Source: Pseudomonas putida (GTDB lineage: Bacteria; Pseudomonadota; Gammaproteobacteria; Pseudomonadales; Pseudomonadaceae). From it: DNA of 64,000 nucleotides. Below are positions 46,662 through 59,162 of this stretch, piece after piece. Under the pieces are notes generated by a model, which worked only from the letters and a program-made list of their open reading frames with translations, searched no databases and had not been told where the DNA came from. Made by a program: the position numbers and the translations under genes. The stretch lies in NCBI RefSeq assembly GCF_001976065.1, contig NZ_MNAH01000001.1, forward strand, positions 124,001 to 188,000, read 5' to 3'. The first letter of the stretch is position 1; every line of letters starts with the position of its first letter.

Positions 46662-47635
46662 TACATTACTCCCGCACGCAGCAAGTCGTGCATGTTCAGG
46701 GCGCCGACCGGGCGATCTTCGCTGTCGACGACGACGAGTGCGTTGATTTTGTGGTCTTCCATTATTTTCAGGGCCTCGGCGGCAAGCATTTCGGCGCGGG
46801 CAGTCTTGCCATGGGCCGTCATGACCTGATCGATGGTGGCGCTGTGGACGTCGATGCTGCGGTCCAGCGTGCGACGCAAATCACCGTCGGTGAAGATCCC
46901 GGCCAGCTTGCCGTCGGCCTCGAGTACCACCGTCATGCCCAGACCCTTGCGGGTCATTTCCATCAAGGCATCCTTGAGCAGGGTGCCGCGCTCTACCTGC
47001 GGCAGTTCTTGCCCGGCGTGCATGACGTTTTCCACTTTCAGCAGCAGGCGTCGGCCCAATGCGCCGCCCGGGTGGGAAAAGGCGAAGTCCTCGGCGGTAA
47101 AACCGCGGGCTTCCAGCAACGCGACGGCCAGGGCGTCGCCCATGACCAGCGCGGCAGTCGTCGACGAGGTCGGCGCGAGATTCAGCGGGCAGGCCTCGTG
47201 CTCGACATGCACATTCAGGTTGACCTCGGCGGCCTTGGCCAGCGGCGAGTCGGGCTTGCCGGTCATGCTGATCAGCTGGATGCCCAGGCGCTTGATCAGT
47301 GGCAGCAGGGTGACAATTTCATGGGTGGTGCCGGAGTTCGACAGCGCCAGGATGATGTCGTCGCGGGTGATCATGCCCATGTCGCCATGGCTGGCTTCGG
47401 CAGGATGCACGAAAAAGGCTGTGGTGCCGGTACTGGCCAGGGTCGCGGCAATCTTGTTGCCGATGTGCCCCGATTTACCCATGCCGAGCACGACGATGCG
47501 GCCTTTGCTGGCCAGAATCATTTCGCAGGCACGCACAAAATCCGCGTCGATACGGGGCAGCAAGCCTTTGACGGCTTCCAGTTCGAGGCGGATGGTGCGT
47601 TGTGCTGACTTGATCAGGTCGCTGGATTGGCTCAT
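46661..47635 (-). CDS. kdsD: D-arabinose 5-phosphate isomerase KdsD
   Basis: 324 aa: a SIS sugar-isomerase domain (about residues 40-180; GKSGHIGNKIAATLASTGT, HPAEASHGDMGMI) and two CBS repeats (residues ~205-324). It isomerises ribulose 5-phosphate to arabinose 5-phosphate for Kdo synthesis. The start at 47635 (MSQSSDLIKSAQ) is chosen because the frame upstream to 47701 crosses the promoter. It is the first gene of kdsD-kdsC-lptC-lptA-lptB and is divergent from mlaF. Confidence 0.96.
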   Translation of the reverse strand: MSQSSDLIKSAQRTIRLELEAVKGLLPRIDADFVRACEMILASKGRIVVLGMGKSGHIGNKIAATLASTGTTAFFVHPAEASHGDMGMITRDDIILALSNSGTTHEIVTLLPLIKRLGIQLISMTGKPDSPLAKAAEVNLNVHVEHEACPLNLAPTSSTTAALVMGDALAVALLEARGFTAEDFAFSHPGGALGRRLLLKVENVMHAGQELPQVERGTLLKDALMEMTRKGLGMTVVLEADGKLAGIFTDGDLRRTLDRSIDVHSATIDQVMTAHGKTARAEMLAAEALKIMEDHKINALVVVDSEDRPVGALNMHDLLRAGVM

Positions 47636-47668
47636 TTCGAAAATGTTTAGCCTGATGAAAAGGCGGCG

Positions 47669-47674
47669 ATTATA
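47669..47674 (-). promoter_or_regulatory. Probable -10 box of kdsD
   Basis: A perfect TATAAT on the minus strand (ATTATA at 47669-47674) lies 34 bases before kdsD. No strong -35 is found at 16-18 bases. Confidence 0.5.
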
Positions 47675-47792
47675 GCCGGTATGGTTCAAACCCTCACGCA
47701 AGTTCGTTGCCCATCGTCATTCGTTGTTACCGAATACCCTCTAGATGGAGCTTCCTGGCTGTCATCTTGCTGAATATGGCCCGGCATTGGCC

Positions 47793-47822
47793 TTGGGCGC
47801 GTGACGCTTGCAGTGATATAGT
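47793..47822 (+). promoter_or_regulatory. Probable sigma-70 promoter of the mla operon
   Basis: TTGGGC at 47793-47798, an 18-base spacer, then TATAGT at 47817-47822, about 90 bases before mlaF. Both boxes match four of six or better in key positions. AAGGAG near 47900 is the mlaF ribosome-binding site. Confidence 0.5.
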
Positions 47823-47911
47823 TCGCCGCCAGTTCGGCCCGCCCAGGAAGTAGTGTGCTTTTGTCAGGAAGCCAGGCGTCCGAGTGTGAGGCTGCATCGC
47901 AAGGAGTTTAG

Positions 47912-48721
47912 ATGAGCGCCGATAACGCCTACGCGGTCGAGCTGAAGGGACTGACCTTCAAGCGCGGTTCGCGCAGCATTTTCAATAACATTGATATCCG
48001 CATCCCGCGCGGCAAGGTCACCGGCATCATGGGGCCTTCCGGGTGTGGCAAGACCACGCTGCTGCGTTTGATGGGCGCGCAGTTGCGGCCTGCCAGTGGC
48101 GAAGTCTGGGTCAATGGCCAGAACCTGCCGGCGTTGTCGCGCAGTGATCTGTTCGATGCACGCAAGCACATGGGTGTGCTGTTCCAGAGTGGCGCACTGT
48201 TTACCGACCTCGATGTCTTCGAGAACGTTGCTTTCCCGTTGCGCGTTCATACCGCCCTGCCCGAGGAAATGATCCGCGACATCGTCCTGCTTAAATTGCA
48301 GGCCGTGGGACTGCGCGGTGCCATCGACCTGATGCCCGACGAACTGTCCGGCGGCATGAAGCGTCGCGTCGCGCTGGCGCGGGCGATTGCGCTCGATCCA
48401 CAAATTCTCATGTATGACGAGCCCTTTGTCGGCCAGGACCCCATCGCCATGGGCGTACTGGTGCGCCTGATCCGTTTGCTCAACGATGCGCTGGGCATTA
48501 CCAGTATCGTGGTGTCCCATGACCTGGCCGAAACCGCCAGCATTGCCGATTACATCTATGTGGTGGGCGACGGGCAGGTACTGGGGCAGGGCACGCCGGA
48601 CGAACTGATGAACTCGGACGAGCCGCGCATTCGTCAATTCATGACAGGCGATCCCGACGGTCCGGTCGCCTATCACTTTCCAGCGACGGATTACCGCGCA
48701 GATCTTCTGGGGAAGCGTTGA
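47912..48721 (+). CDS. mlaF: Phospholipid ABC transporter ATPase MlaF (Ttg2A)
   Basis: 269 aa cytoplasmic ATPase of the MlaFEDB complex, which moves phospholipids between the membranes to keep outer-membrane asymmetry. Walker [10 protein letters not shown], signature [14 protein letters not shown] and Walker [13 protein letters not shown] are present. AAGGAG precedes the ATG. Its TGA overlaps the mlaE ATG. In P. putida this operon (ttg2) was first linked to toluene tolerance. Confidence 0.96.
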   Translation: MSADNAYAVELKGLTFKRGSRSIFNNIDIRIPRGKVTGIMGPSGCGKTTLLRLMGAQLRPASGEVWVNGQNLPALSRSDLFDARKHMGVLFQSGALFTDLDVFENVAFPLRVHTALPEEMIRDIVLLKLQAVGLRGAIDLMPDELSGGMKRRVALARAIALDPQILMYDEPFVGQDPIAMGVLVRLIRLLNDALGITSIVVSHDLAETASIADYIYVVGDGQVLGQGTPDELMNSDEPRIRQFMTGDPDGPVAYHFPATDYRADLLGKR

Positions 48722-49518
48722 TGCGCAAGATTTCACTTTTGGAGAGGGTGCGCCGCTTCGGCCACGCGGGCATCGATGTGCTGGCAGTGTTCGGGCGCTC
48801 GTCGCTTTTCCTGTTTCACGCACTGCTGGGGCGCGGTGGCATCGGTGGCGGGTTTGGCCTGCTGGTCAAGCAACTGCATTCGGTGGGCGTAATGTCCCTG
48901 GTGATCATCGTGGTCTCCGGGATATTCATCGGCATGGTGCTGGCGCTCCAGGGCTTCAACATCCTCTCCAGCTACGGTTCGGAGCAGGCGGTGGGGCAGA
49001 TGGTTGCGCTGACGCTGCTGCGCGAGTTGGGGCCGGTGGTCACCGCTTTGCTGTTCGCCGGGCGTGCCGGTTCGGCGCTGACGGCGGAAATCGGCAACAT
49101 GAAGTCCACCGAGCAGCTCTCCAGCCTGGAAATGATCGGGGTGGACCCGCTCAAGTACATCATTGCCCCGCGCCTGTGGGCCGGCTTCATTTCCTTGCCG
49201 GTGCTGGCGATGATTTTCAGCGTGGTGGGTATCTGGGGCGGTTCCTGGGTGGCCGTCGACTGGCTGGGGGTCTATGACGGTTCCTACTGGTCGAACATGC
49301 AAAACAGCGTGACCTTTGTCGACGATGTGCTCAACGGCATCATCAAAAGCATGGTTTTTGCCTTCGTCGTGACCTGGATCGCCGTATTCCAAGGCTATGA
49401 CTGTGAGCCCACTTCAGAAGGGATCAGTCGTGCCACTACCAAGACCGTGGTGTATGCCTCATTGGCTGTGCTCGGCCTGGACTTTATTCTGACCGCCTTG
49501 ATGTTTGGAGATTTCTGA
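48721..49518 (+). CDS. mlaE: Phospholipid ABC transporter permease MlaE
   Basis: 265 aa MlaE/YrbE permease with about five or six helices. The conserved segment [32 protein letters not shown] couples to MlaF. The late [19 protein letters not shown] and [14 protein letters not shown] are also typical. The ATG at 48721 overlaps the mlaF stop; a TTG three bases earlier is rejected. Confidence 0.96.
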   Translation: MRKISLLERVRRFGHAGIDVLAVFGRSSLFLFHALLGRGGIGGGFGLLVKQLHSVGVMSLVIIVVSGIFIGMVLALQGFNILSSYGSEQAVGQMVALTLLRELGPVVTALLFAGRAGSALTAEIGNMKSTEQLSSLEMIGVDPLKYIIAPRLWAGFISLPVLAMIFSVVGIWGGSWVAVDWLGVYDGSYWSNMQNSVTFVDDVLNGIIKSMVFAFVVTWIAVFQGYDCEPTSEGISRATTKTVVYASLAVLGLDFILTALMFGDF

Positions 49519-49985
49519 TGCAAAACCGCACCCTGGAAATCGGTGTCGGCCTTTTCTTGCTGGCTGGCATCCTGGCTTTGCTGTTGCTGGCGTTGCGGGT
49601 CAGTGGCCTGTCCCCGAGCCCGAACACCGAAACCTATAAACTTTACGCGTATTTCGACAATATCGCCGGTTTGACTGTCAGAGCAAAAGTGACCATGGCC
49701 GGTGTAACCATCGGCAAGGTCACGGCAATCGATCTGGACCGCGACAGCTTCACCGGTCGGGTGACCATGCAGCTGGAAAAGCGCGTAGATAATCTACCGG
49801 CTGACTCCACCGCATCTATCCTGACCGCTGGCCTGTTGGGCGAGAAGTACATCGGTATCAGCGTGGGCGGGGAAGAAGCCCTGCTCAAGGATGGCGGGAC
49901 CATCCACGACACCCAGTCGTCGCTGGTACTCGAGGACCTGATCGGTAAATTCCTGCTCAATACCGTTAGCAAAGACGCCAAATGA
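49518..49985 (+). CDS. mlaD: Phospholipid transporter MCE-domain protein MlaD
   Basis: 155 aa: an N-terminal helix (about residues 8-27) and one MCE domain, e.g. YKLYAYFDNIAGLTVRAKVTMAGVTIGKVTAID. MlaD hexamers form the periplasmic lipid-binding ring on MlaFEB. It overlaps the mlaE stop. Length is slightly short compared with E. coli, which is normal for pseudomonads. Confidence 0.95.
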   Translation: MQNRTLEIGVGLFLLAGILALLLLALRVSGLSPSPNTETYKLYAYFDNIAGLTVRAKVTMAGVTIGKVTAIDLDRDSFTGRVTMQLEKRVDNLPADSTASILTAGLLGEKYIGISVGGEEALLKDGGTIHDTQSSLVLEDLIGKFLLNTVSKDAK

Positions 49986-49996
49986 GGAGCTTTTGA

Positions 49997-50638
49997 ATGA
50001 TCTCTACCTTACGACGTGGCCTGTTGGTTTTGCTCGCGGCCCTGCCGTTGGTGGCTAACGCCGTGGCGGCGCCTTCCGCGCACGAACTGGTCCAGGACAC
50101 CACCAACCGGTTGCTGGCCGACCTGGCTGCCAACAAAGAGAAGTACAAGCAGGATCCGCAGGACTTCTATGCGGCGCTCAACAGCATCGTTGGGCCTGTG
50201 GTGGATGCCGAGGGCATTTCCAAGAGCATCATGACGGTCAAGTACTCGCGCAAAGCTACGCCTGCGCAAATGAAGACCTTTGAAGAGAACTTCAAGAAGG
50301 GTCTGTTCCAGTTCTATGGCAATGCCTTGCTCGAGTACAACAACCAGGGCATCACCGTTGATCCTGCCAAGGACGAGTCCGGCGACCGTACGAGCGTTGG
50401 CATGACGGTCAAGGGCAGCAACGGCGCAATCTATCCTGTGTCCTATACACTGGAGAAGGTCGGCGGCGAATGGAAGCTGCGCAACGTCATCATCAACGGT
50501 ATCAACATTGGCAAGCTGTTCCGTGATCAGTTCGCTGATGCGATGCAGCGCAATGGCAACGACCTGGACAAAACCATCAATGGTTGGGCCGGGGAAGTCG
50601 CCAAGGCCAAGGAATCCACCGAGAAACAGACCCAATGA
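49997..50638 (+). CDS. mlaC: Periplasmic phospholipid-binding protein MlaC
   Basis: 213 aa with a signal peptide (MISTLRRGLLVLLAALPLVA, cleaved near AVAA) and a Ttg2 (MlaC) domain, e.g. IVGPVVDAEGISKSIMTVKYSRKAT and VGMTVKGSNGAIYPVSYTLEK. It shuttles phospholipids across the periplasm between the MlaA outer-membrane complex and MlaFEDB. AGGAG precedes the ATG. Confidence 0.95.
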   Translation: MISTLRRGLLVLLAALPLVANAVAAPSAHELVQDTTNRLLADLAANKEKYKQDPQDFYAALNSIVGPVVDAEGISKSIMTVKYSRKATPAQMKTFEENFKKGLFQFYGNALLEYNNQGITVDPAKDESGDRTSVGMTVKGSNGAIYPVSYTLEKVGGEWKLRNVIINGINIGKLFRDQFADAMQRNGNDLDKTINGWAGEVAKAKESTEKQTQ

Positions 50639-50940
50639 GTGAGTCGGCGGTCCGCATGGACGAAGCCGGCGAGCTGCGGCTCAGCGGCGTGCTGGACTAT
50701 CGCACCGGTCCTGAGCTGCGCCGGCAGGGGCAGGCGCTGATCAGCGCCAGCAAGGCCGCGGCCCTGGTGGTCGATTGTTCGGCGGTGGAGAAGTCCAGCA
50801 GCGTCGGTCTGTCGTTGCTGTTGTGCTTCATGCGTGATGCCCAGGCGGCCGGCAAGGCGCTGAGCATCCGCGGGATGCCAGAAGATATGCGCGAAATCGC
50901 CCAGGTCAGTGAGCTGACCGAGCTGTTGGCGCATCCCTAA
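50635..50940 (+). CDS. mlaB: STAS-domain subunit MlaB
   Basis: 101 aa STAS domain that binds MlaF and stabilises the ATPase. Family wording includes LRLSGVLDYRTGPELRRQG and VVDCSAVEKSSSVGLSLLLCFMRDA, which has a serine at the usual STAS regulatory position. The ATG overlaps the mlaC stop (ATGA). Last gene of the mla operon, followed by a terminator. Confidence 0.92.
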   Translation: MSESAVRMDEAGELRLSGVLDYRTGPELRRQGQALISASKAAALVVDCSAVEKSSSVGLSLLLCFMRDAQAAGKALSIRGMPEDMREIAQVSELTELLAHP

Positions 50941-50955
50941 CCCGCATCTATAAAG

Positions 50956-51008
50956 AAGCCCCCCGTCAGAGTCCTGCTTCCCGGGGTTCGCAGGCGCGGG
51001 GCTTTTTT
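50956..51008 (+). terminator. Terminator after mlaB with internal stem
   Basis: AAGCCCC at 50956-50962 pairs with GGGGCTT at 50998-51004, followed by further T residues. The long loop holds a second stem, CCTGC with GCAGG. It begins 16 bases after mlaB and should end the mla transcript before ibaG. Confidence 0.75.
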
Positions 51009-51054
51009 GTATGATGTCCGACCCGCGCGCACAGGGCGCCGATTGAGGTTGATC

Positions 51055-52582
<1,528 letters not shown>

Positions 52583-52627
52583 TTTCTGTTGCATGGGCGC
52601 AGGGACGTGCCCGTTGAATTGTTGCAA

Positions 52628-52650
52628 GTCGAGCCGGGTTCCGGCTCGAC
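52628..52650 (+). terminator. Hairpin between murA and hisG
   Basis: GTCGAGCCGG at 52628-52637 and CCGGCTCGAC at 52641-52650 form a perfect 10-bp stem with a 3-base loop, 45 bases after murA. No T-run follows. It may slow or partly end the murA transcript before hisG. Confidence 0.5.
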
Positions 52651-52709
52651 GTGTGTCCGGCGCCATTTGCGACCGGGCATGAGTACCTTGATAAGGACTG
52701 ACGTTTCCC

Positions 52710-53345
52710 ATGTTGACCATCGCACTGTCCAAGGGCCGCATCCTTGACGACACCCTGCCGCTTCTGGCTGAAGCGGGCATCGTGCCGACCGAGAATCCGG
52801 ACAAGAGTCGCAAGCTGATCATTCCCACGACCCAGGAAGATGTACGCCTGTTGATCGTGCGTGCCACCGACGTGCCGACCTATGTCGAGCATGGTGCCGC
52901 CGACCTCGGTGTCGCGGGTAAAGACGTGTTGATGGAATACGGCGGCCAGGGCTTGTACGAGCCGCTGGACCTGCAGATTGCCCAGTGCAAGTTGATGACG
53001 GCCGGCAAGGTCGGCGCGGCCGAGCCCAAGGGCCGCCTGCGCATCGCCACCAAGTTCGTCAACGTCGCCAAGCGTTACTACGCCGAACAAGGCCGTCAGG
53101 TCGACATCATCAAGCTGTACGGCTCTATGGAGCTGGCGCCCCTGATCGGCCTGGCCGACAAGATCATCGACGTGGTCGACACCGGTAACACGCTGCGGGC
53201 TAATGGCCTGGAGCCACAGGATTTCATCGCGGCCATCAGCTCCCGTCTGATCGTCAACAAAGCTTCGATGAAAATGCAGCACGCCCGTATCCAGGCGTTG
53301 ATCGACACCCTGCGCAAGGCAGTGGAGTCTCGACACCGCGGCTGA
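52710..53345 (+). CDS. hisG: ATP phosphoribosyltransferase, short form HisG
   Basis: 211 aa, first step of histidine synthesis: ATP plus PRPP to phosphoribosyl-[38 protein letters not shown] and [15 protein letters not shown] match the short HisG form. It lacks the C-terminal feedback domain (long form is about 300 aa), so it needs HisZ, which is not in this window, for activity and histidine inhibition. A terminator-like structure separates it from hisD. Confidence 0.97.
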   Translation: MLTIALSKGRILDDTLPLLAEAGIVPTENPDKSRKLIIPTTQEDVRLLIVRATDVPTYVEHGAADLGVAGKDVLMEYGGQGLYEPLDLQIAQCKLMTAGKVGAAEPKGRLRIATKFVNVAKRYYAEQGRQVDIIKLYGSMELAPLIGLADKIIDVVDTGNTLRANGLEPQDFIAAISSRLIVNKASMKMQHARIQALIDTLRKAVESRHRG

Positions 53346-53352
53346 TTCACCT

Positions 53353-53371
53353 GCGCGACTTTGAGTCGCGC
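53353..53371 (+). terminator. Small hairpin after hisG
   Basis: GCGCGACT at 53353-53360 and AGTCGCGC at 53364-53371 form a perfect 8-bp stem with a 3-base loop, 8 bases after the hisG stop. No T-run follows directly; a longer terminator candidate follows at 53399. Confidence 0.45.
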
Positions 53372-53398
53372 CCGTCTATCCGCCTCATAGCCAGAATT

Positions 53399-53449
53399 CT
53401 CAGGTGCCCAAGCGGAAACGACTGCTAAGTTAGGGCGCCTGAGTTTTTT
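53399..53449 (+). terminator. Intrinsic terminator between hisG and hisD
   Basis: CTCAGGTGCCC at 53399-53409 pairs with GGGCGCCTGAG at 53433-53443 (11 bp with one T-G wobble), directly followed by six T residues. The 23-base loop carries no evident His codon run or leader peptide. It would end the hisG transcript, or act as a regulated attenuator before hisD. Confidence 0.72.
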
Positions 53450-53472
53450 GCCAATCCTATGAGGCTCTCGCT

Positions 53473-54798
53473 ATGACCGCACCGACTGCAATTCGCCGAC
53501 TCAACGCTGCTGACCCGGATTTCGCGCATCATCTGGATCATCTGCTGAGCTGGGAAAGTGTGTCTGACGACTCGGTCAATCAGCGAGTGCTGGACATCAT
53601 CAAGGCCGTGCGCGAGCGTGGCGATGCGGCGCTGGTGGACTTTACCCGCCAGTTCGACGGCCTGGACGTGAAGTCCATGGCCGACCTGATCCTGCCGCGC
53701 GAACGCCTGGAGCTGGCGCTTACCCGCATTACCGTGCCGCAGCGCCAAGCCCTGGAAGTCGCCGCCGCCCGGGTGCGCAGCTACCACGAAAAGCAGAAGC
53801 AGGACTCCTGGAGCTACACCGAAGCCGATGGCACCGTGCTGGGCCAGAAGGTCACGCCGCTGGACCGCGCTGGGCTCTACGTGCCTGGCGGCAAGGCTTC
53901 GTACCCGTCGTCCGTGCTGATGAACGCGATTCCGGCCAAGGTTGCCGGCGTGACCGAAGTGGTCATGGTGGTGCCGACGCCGCGTGGCGAAATCAACGAG
54001 CTGGTGCTGGCCGCCGCCTGCATCGCCGGTGTCGACCGTGTATTCACCATCGGTGGCGCCCAAGCAGTGGCCGCGTTGGCCTACGGTACCGAAAGCGTGC
54101 CGATGGTCGATAAAGTCGTCGGCCCGGGCAACATCTACGTTGCCACGGCCAAGCGTCACGTATTCGGCCAGGTCGGTATCGACATGATCGCCGGTCCGTC
54201 CGAGATCCTCGTGGTGTGTGACGGCAAGACCGATCCGGACTGGATCGCCATGGACCTGTTCTCCCAGGCCGAGCACGACGAGGACGCCCAGGCGATCCTG
54301 GTCAGCCCGGATGCCGAGTTCCTCGACCAAGTTGCGGCGAGTATCGCCAAGCTGATGCCGACCATGGAGCGTGCCGCGATCATCGAAACCTCGATCAATG
54401 GCCGTGGTGCGCTGATCAAGGTCCGCGACATGGAACAAGCCATCGAAGTGGCCAACCGCATCGCGCCGGAGCACCTGGAACTGTCGGTCGCCGATCCGCA
54501 GGCTTGGCTGCCACAGATCCGCCACGCCGGTGCCATCTTCATGGGCCGTCACACTTCCGAAGCCTTGGGCGACTACTGCGCAGGCCCGAACCACGTGTTG
54601 CCGACTTCCGGCACGGCGCGGTTCTCGTCGCCGCTGGGCGTCTACGACTTCCAGAAACGCTCGTCGATCATCTTCTGCTCCGAGCAGGGCGCGTCCGAGC
54701 TGGGCAAGACCGCTTCCGTGCTGGCCCGTGGTGAGTCGCTGACCGCCCACGCCCGCAGTGCCGAATACCGCATCATTGACGACAAGCAGGGGAACTGA
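53473..54798 (+). CDS. hisD: Histidinol dehydrogenase HisD
   Basis: 441 aa, last two steps of histidine synthesis (histidinol to histidine via the aldehyde, with NAD+ and Zn2+). [37 protein letters not shown] and PSEILVVCD are signatures, and zinc and catalytic residues lie in [13 protein letters not shown] and IAPEHLEL. It ends 2 bases before hisC. Confidence 0.97.
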   Translation: MTAPTAIRRLNAADPDFAHHLDHLLSWESVSDDSVNQRVLDIIKAVRERGDAALVDFTRQFDGLDVKSMADLILPRERLELALTRITVPQRQALEVAAARVRSYHEKQKQDSWSYTEADGTVLGQKVTPLDRAGLYVPGGKASYPSSVLMNAIPAKVAGVTEVVMVVPTPRGEINELVLAAACIAGVDRVFTIGGAQAVAALAYGTESVPMVDKVVGPGNIYVATAKRHVFGQVGIDMIAGPSEILVVCDGKTDPDWIAMDLFSQAEHDEDAQAILVSPDAEFLDQVAASIAKLMPTMERAAIIETSINGRGALIKVRDMEQAIEVANRIAPEHLELSVADPQAWLPQIRHAGAIFMGRHTSEALGDYCAGPNHVLPTSGTARFSSPLGVYDFQKRSSIIFCSEQGASELGKTASVLARGESLTAHARSAEYRIIDDKQGN

Positions 54799-54799
54799 G

Positions 54800-55852
54800 A
54801 TGAGTAAATTCTGGAGCCCGTTCGTCAAGAACCTGGTGCCGTACGTGCCGGGCGAGCAGCCGAAACTGGCCAAACTGGTGAAGCTCAACACCAACGAAAA
54901 CCCGTACGGTCCATCGCCCAAAGCCTTGGCCGCGATGCAGACTGAACTGAACGACAACCTGCGCCTGTACCCGGACCCGAACAGCGACCGGCTGAAAAAC
55001 GCCGTGGCCCAGTACTACGGCGTGCAGGGCAACCAGGTGTTCCTCGGCAACGGTTCCGACGAAGTCCTGGCGCACATTTTCCACGGCTTGCTGCAGCACG
55101 ATCAGCCGCTGCTGTTCCCGGACATCAGCTACAGCTTCTACCCGGTCTACTGCGGGCTGTACGGCATCGAGTTCGATGCGGTGCCGCTGGACGAGCAGTT
55201 CCGGATCAACCCGGCCGACTACGCCAAACCCAACGGCGGGATCATTTTCCCCAACCCGAACGCACCGACCGGTTGCCTGTTGGCACTCGATGCCGTCGAG
55301 CAAATCCTCAAGGCCAGCCCGGATTCAGTGGTCGTGGTGGATGAGGCTTACATTGATTTCGGCGGTGAGACGGCAATCAGCCTGGTGGATCGTTATCCAA
55401 ACCTGCTGGTGACTCAAACCCTGTCCAAGTCCCGTTCGTTGGCTGGCCTGCGGGTTGGCCTGGCGGTGGGGCACCCGGACCTGATCGAAGCGCTGGAGCG
55501 GATCAAGAACAGCTTCAACTCCTATCCGCTGGATCGGATGGCGAATGTCGGGGCCGCGGCGGCGTTCGAGGATCGCGAGTACTTCGACAAGACCTGCCGG
55601 TTGGTGATCGAGAATCGTGAGAAGGTGGTTGCGCAATTGGAGGCGAAGGGCTTTGAAGTGCTGCCGTCGGCGGCCAACTTCATTTTTGCCCGTCACCCCA
55701 AGCACGATGCAGCAGGCCTGGCGGCAAAACTGCGTGAGCAGGGTGTGATCGTCCGGCACTTCAAGCAGGAGCGGATTGCCCAGTTCCTGCGGATCTCAAT
55801 CGGTACGCCTGAGCAGAACCAGGCCCTGATCGACGGCCTCGGCGACCTCTAA
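54800..55852 (+). CDS. hisC: Histidinol-phosphate aminotransferase HisC
   Basis: 350 aa PLP enzyme, class I/II fold. The cofactor lysine is Lys210 in [30 protein letters not shown] at the N-terminus and [11 protein letters not shown], with the PLP-contacting Asp, are typical. The ATG at 54800 follows GGGGAACTGAG; the longer frame from 54758 lies inside hisD. It is likely co-transcribed with hisD. Confidence 0.95.
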   Translation: MSKFWSPFVKNLVPYVPGEQPKLAKLVKLNTNENPYGPSPKALAAMQTELNDNLRLYPDPNSDRLKNAVAQYYGVQGNQVFLGNGSDEVLAHIFHGLLQHDQPLLFPDISYSFYPVYCGLYGIEFDAVPLDEQFRINPADYAKPNGGIIFPNPNAPTGCLLALDAVEQILKASPDSVVVVDEAYIDFGGETAISLVDRYPNLLVTQTLSKSRSLAGLRVGLAVGHPDLIEALERIKNSFNSYPLDRMANVGAAAAFEDREYFDKTCRLVIENREKVVAQLEAKGFEVLPSAANFIFARHPKHDAAGLAAKLREQGVIVRHFKQERIAQFLRISIGTPEQNQALIDGLGDL

Positions 55853-55869
55853 ACCAACACGGATACACC

Positions 55870-55959
55870 TGTGGGAGCGAGCCCGCTCGCGAAAGCGGTA
55901 TGTCAGTTAACCTATGCGCTGACTGACACGCCGCCTTCGCGAGCAGGCTCGCTCCCACA
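55870..55959. repeat. REPIN between hisC and algW
   Basis: TGTGGGAGCGAGCCCGCTCGCGAAAGC at 55870-55896 faces GCCTTCGCGAGCAGGCTCGCTCCCACA ending at 55959. The REP heads face inward, opposite to 13022-13118 and 18930-19026. A T6 run follows the right arm, so it may also help terminate hisC. Confidence 0.9.
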
Positions 55960-55976
55960 GTTTTTTGTATTGCTGC

Positions 55977-57137
<1,161 letters not shown>

Positions 57138-57240
57138 TAAGCACGTCCTGAGAGAGTTGCAGGCGGTATGAGACCGCTCATAATGACGCGCATTATACGA
57201 GGCTGCGCCTGCCTCTGAACGGGATATTTAGGAGTCTTTT

Positions 57241-57999
57241 ATGGCCGTCGCCCTGAGCACCTTGGTCGAAGAAGCCGACCGTTACCTCGGCAGTTCGAAA
57301 ATTGCCGATTACTGCCCCAACGGCCTGCAGGTCGAGGGCAGGCCGCAGGTGATGCGCATCGTCAGTGGCGTCACCGCCAGCCAGGCCTTGCTCGATGCCG
57401 CGGTGGAGGCCAATGCCGACCTGGTGCTGGTGCATCACGGCTACTTCTGGAAAGGTGAGAATCCGTGCATCACCGGCATGAAGCAGCGCCGCCTGAAGAC
57501 GCTGCTCAAGCACGATATCAGCCTGCTGTCCTATCACTTGCCGCTGGACCTGCACCCTGACGTTGGCAACAACGTGCAGTTGGCGCGGCAGCTGGACATC
57601 ACCGTCGAAGGGCCGCTGGACCCCGACAACCTGAAGATCGTCGGCTTGGTCGGTTCATTGAACGAACCCGCGACACCCCGGGACTTTGCCCGCCGCGTGC
57701 GCGAGGTGATGGGCCGCGAACCCTTGCTGATCGAAGGCAGCAACATGATACGCCGAGTCGGCTGGTGCACCGGTGGCGGCCAGGGTTACATCGATCAGGC
57801 GGTGCTGGCCGGTGTCGATCTGTACCTCAGCGGCGAAGCGTCCGAGCAAACTTTCCACAGCGCGCGGGAGAACGACATCAGCTTCATTGCCGCCGGCCAC
57901 CATGCCACCGAGCGCTATGGCGTGCAGGCATTGGGTGACTACCTTGCGCGCAGGTTTGCCCTGGAACACATCTTCATCGACTGCCCGAACCCGATCTGA
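57241..57999 (+). CDS. Nif3-like dinuclear metal-binding protein (YbgI type)
   Basis: 252 aa. The family has a toroidal hexamer with a dinuclear metal site; ligands are visible in DLVLVHHGYFW, SYHLPLDLHPDVGNN and AAGHHATERYGV. A role as a GTP cyclohydrolase 1 type 2 homologue has been suggested but is not settled. TAGGAG precedes the ATG. In P. aeruginosa the same gene lies between algW and cysD (recalled). Confidence 0.9.
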   Translation: MAVALSTLVEEADRYLGSSKIADYCPNGLQVEGRPQVMRIVSGVTASQALLDAAVEANADLVLVHHGYFWKGENPCITGMKQRRLKTLLKHDISLLSYHLPLDLHPDVGNNVQLARQLDITVEGPLDPDNLKIVGLVGSLNEPATPRDFARRVREVMGREPLLIEGSNMIRRVGWCTGGGQGYIDQAVLAGVDLYLSGEASEQTFHSARENDISFIAAGHHATERYGVQALGDYLARRFALEHIFIDCPNPI

Positions 58000-58000
58000 A

Positions 58001-58090
58001 TGTGGGAGCGGGCTTGCTCGCGAATGCGGTGTGTCATTCAACATTTATGCTGACTGATTCGCCGCCTTCGCGAGCAAGCCCGCTCCCACA
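58001..58090. repeat. REPIN between Nif3-like gene and cysD
   Basis: TGTGGGAGCGGGCTTGCTCGCGAATGC at 58001-58027 faces GCCTTCGCGAGCAAGCCCGCTCCCACA ending at 58090. The arms are near perfect and REP heads face inward. It starts one base after the Nif3-like stop. Confidence 0.92.
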
Positions 58091-58235
58091 AAGGTCCGCG
58101 GTTGCCAAACGGGCGGGCATATTCATATGCTCTTTCGATCTAGTTGGTGTCCTGATTAGAAGAGGTCGCTGTGCTAGGATTCCTCGCTCGAACACGGCCC
58201 GCTGGCCGTTCATAAGAAAGTTTTCGTGAGTAGCC

Positions 58236-59153
58236 ATGGTCGACAAACTGACGCATCTGAAACAGCTGGAGGCGGAAAGCATCCACATCATCCGCGAGGT
58301 GGCCGCCGAGTTCGACAACCCGGTGATGCTGTACTCCATCGGTAAAGACTCCGCCGTGATGCTGCACCTGGCACGCAAGGCATTCTTCCCCGGCAAGCTG
58401 CCGTTCCCGGTGATGCACGTCGACACTCGCTGGAAATTCCAGGAGATGTACGCCTTCCGCGACAAGATGGTTGCCGAGCTGGGCCTGGACCTGATCACCC
58501 ACGTCAACCCCGATGGCGTGGCGCAGAACATCAACCCGTTCACCCACGGCAGTGCCAAGCACACCGACATCATGAAGACCGAGGGCCTGAAGCAGGCACT
58601 GGACAAGCATGGTTTCGACGCCGCCTTCGGTGGTGCCCGCCGCGACGAAGAGAAATCCCGTGCCAAAGAGCGCGTGTACTCGTTCCGCGACAGCAAGCAC
58701 CGCTGGGACCCGAAAAACCAGCGTCCAGAGCTGTGGAACGTCTACAACGGCAAGGTCAACAAGGGCGAATCCATCCGTGTATTCCCATTGTCGAACTGGA
58801 CCGAGCTGGACATCTGGCAGTACATCTATCTTGAAGGTATCCCGATCGTCCCGCTGTACTTCGCCGCCGAGCGTGAAGTCATCGAGAAGAACGGCACCCT
58901 GATCATGATCGATGACGAGCGCATCCTCGAACACCTGAGCGATGAAGACAAAGCCCGCATCGTCAAGAAGAAAGTGCGTTTCCGTACCCTTGGCTGCTAC
59001 CCGTTGACGGGCGCGGTGGAGTCCGAGGCCGAAAGCCTCACGGACATCATTCAGGAAATGCTCCTGACGCGAACTTCCGAGCGCCAGGGCCGTGTCATCG
59101 ATCACGATGGCGCTGGCTCCATGGAAGACAAAAAACGTCAGGGTTATTTCTAA
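58236..59153 (+). CDS. cysD: Sulfate adenylyltransferase subunit 2 CysD
   Basis: 305 aa PAPS-reductase-like ATP sulfurylase subunit. It makes adenosine phosphosulfate from sulfate and ATP, driven by the GTPase CysN. The PP-loop [18 protein letters not shown] and the downstream [14 protein letters not shown] are signatures. GTGAG lies about 8 bases before the ATG. It is followed by cysNC after 9 bases, so the two are one operon. Confidence 0.97.
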   Translation: MVDKLTHLKQLEAESIHIIREVAAEFDNPVMLYSIGKDSAVMLHLARKAFFPGKLPFPVMHVDTRWKFQEMYAFRDKMVAELGLDLITHVNPDGVAQNINPFTHGSAKHTDIMKTEGLKQALDKHGFDAAFGGARRDEEKSRAKERVYSFRDSKHRWDPKNQRPELWNVYNGKVNKGESIRVFPLSNWTELDIWQYIYLEGIPIVPLYFAAEREVIEKNGTLIMIDDERILEHLSDEDKARIVKKKVRFRTLGCYPLTGAVESEAESLTDIIQEMLLTRTSERQGRVIDHDGAGSMEDKKRQGYF

Positions 59154-59162
59154 GGGGTTGTC

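Noticed and set aside
50956..51008. tRNA-like fold with GGTTCGCAG
   Set aside because: There is no D arm or anticodon arm, no CCA-type acceptor pairing, and the structure ends in a T-run, so it is a terminator.
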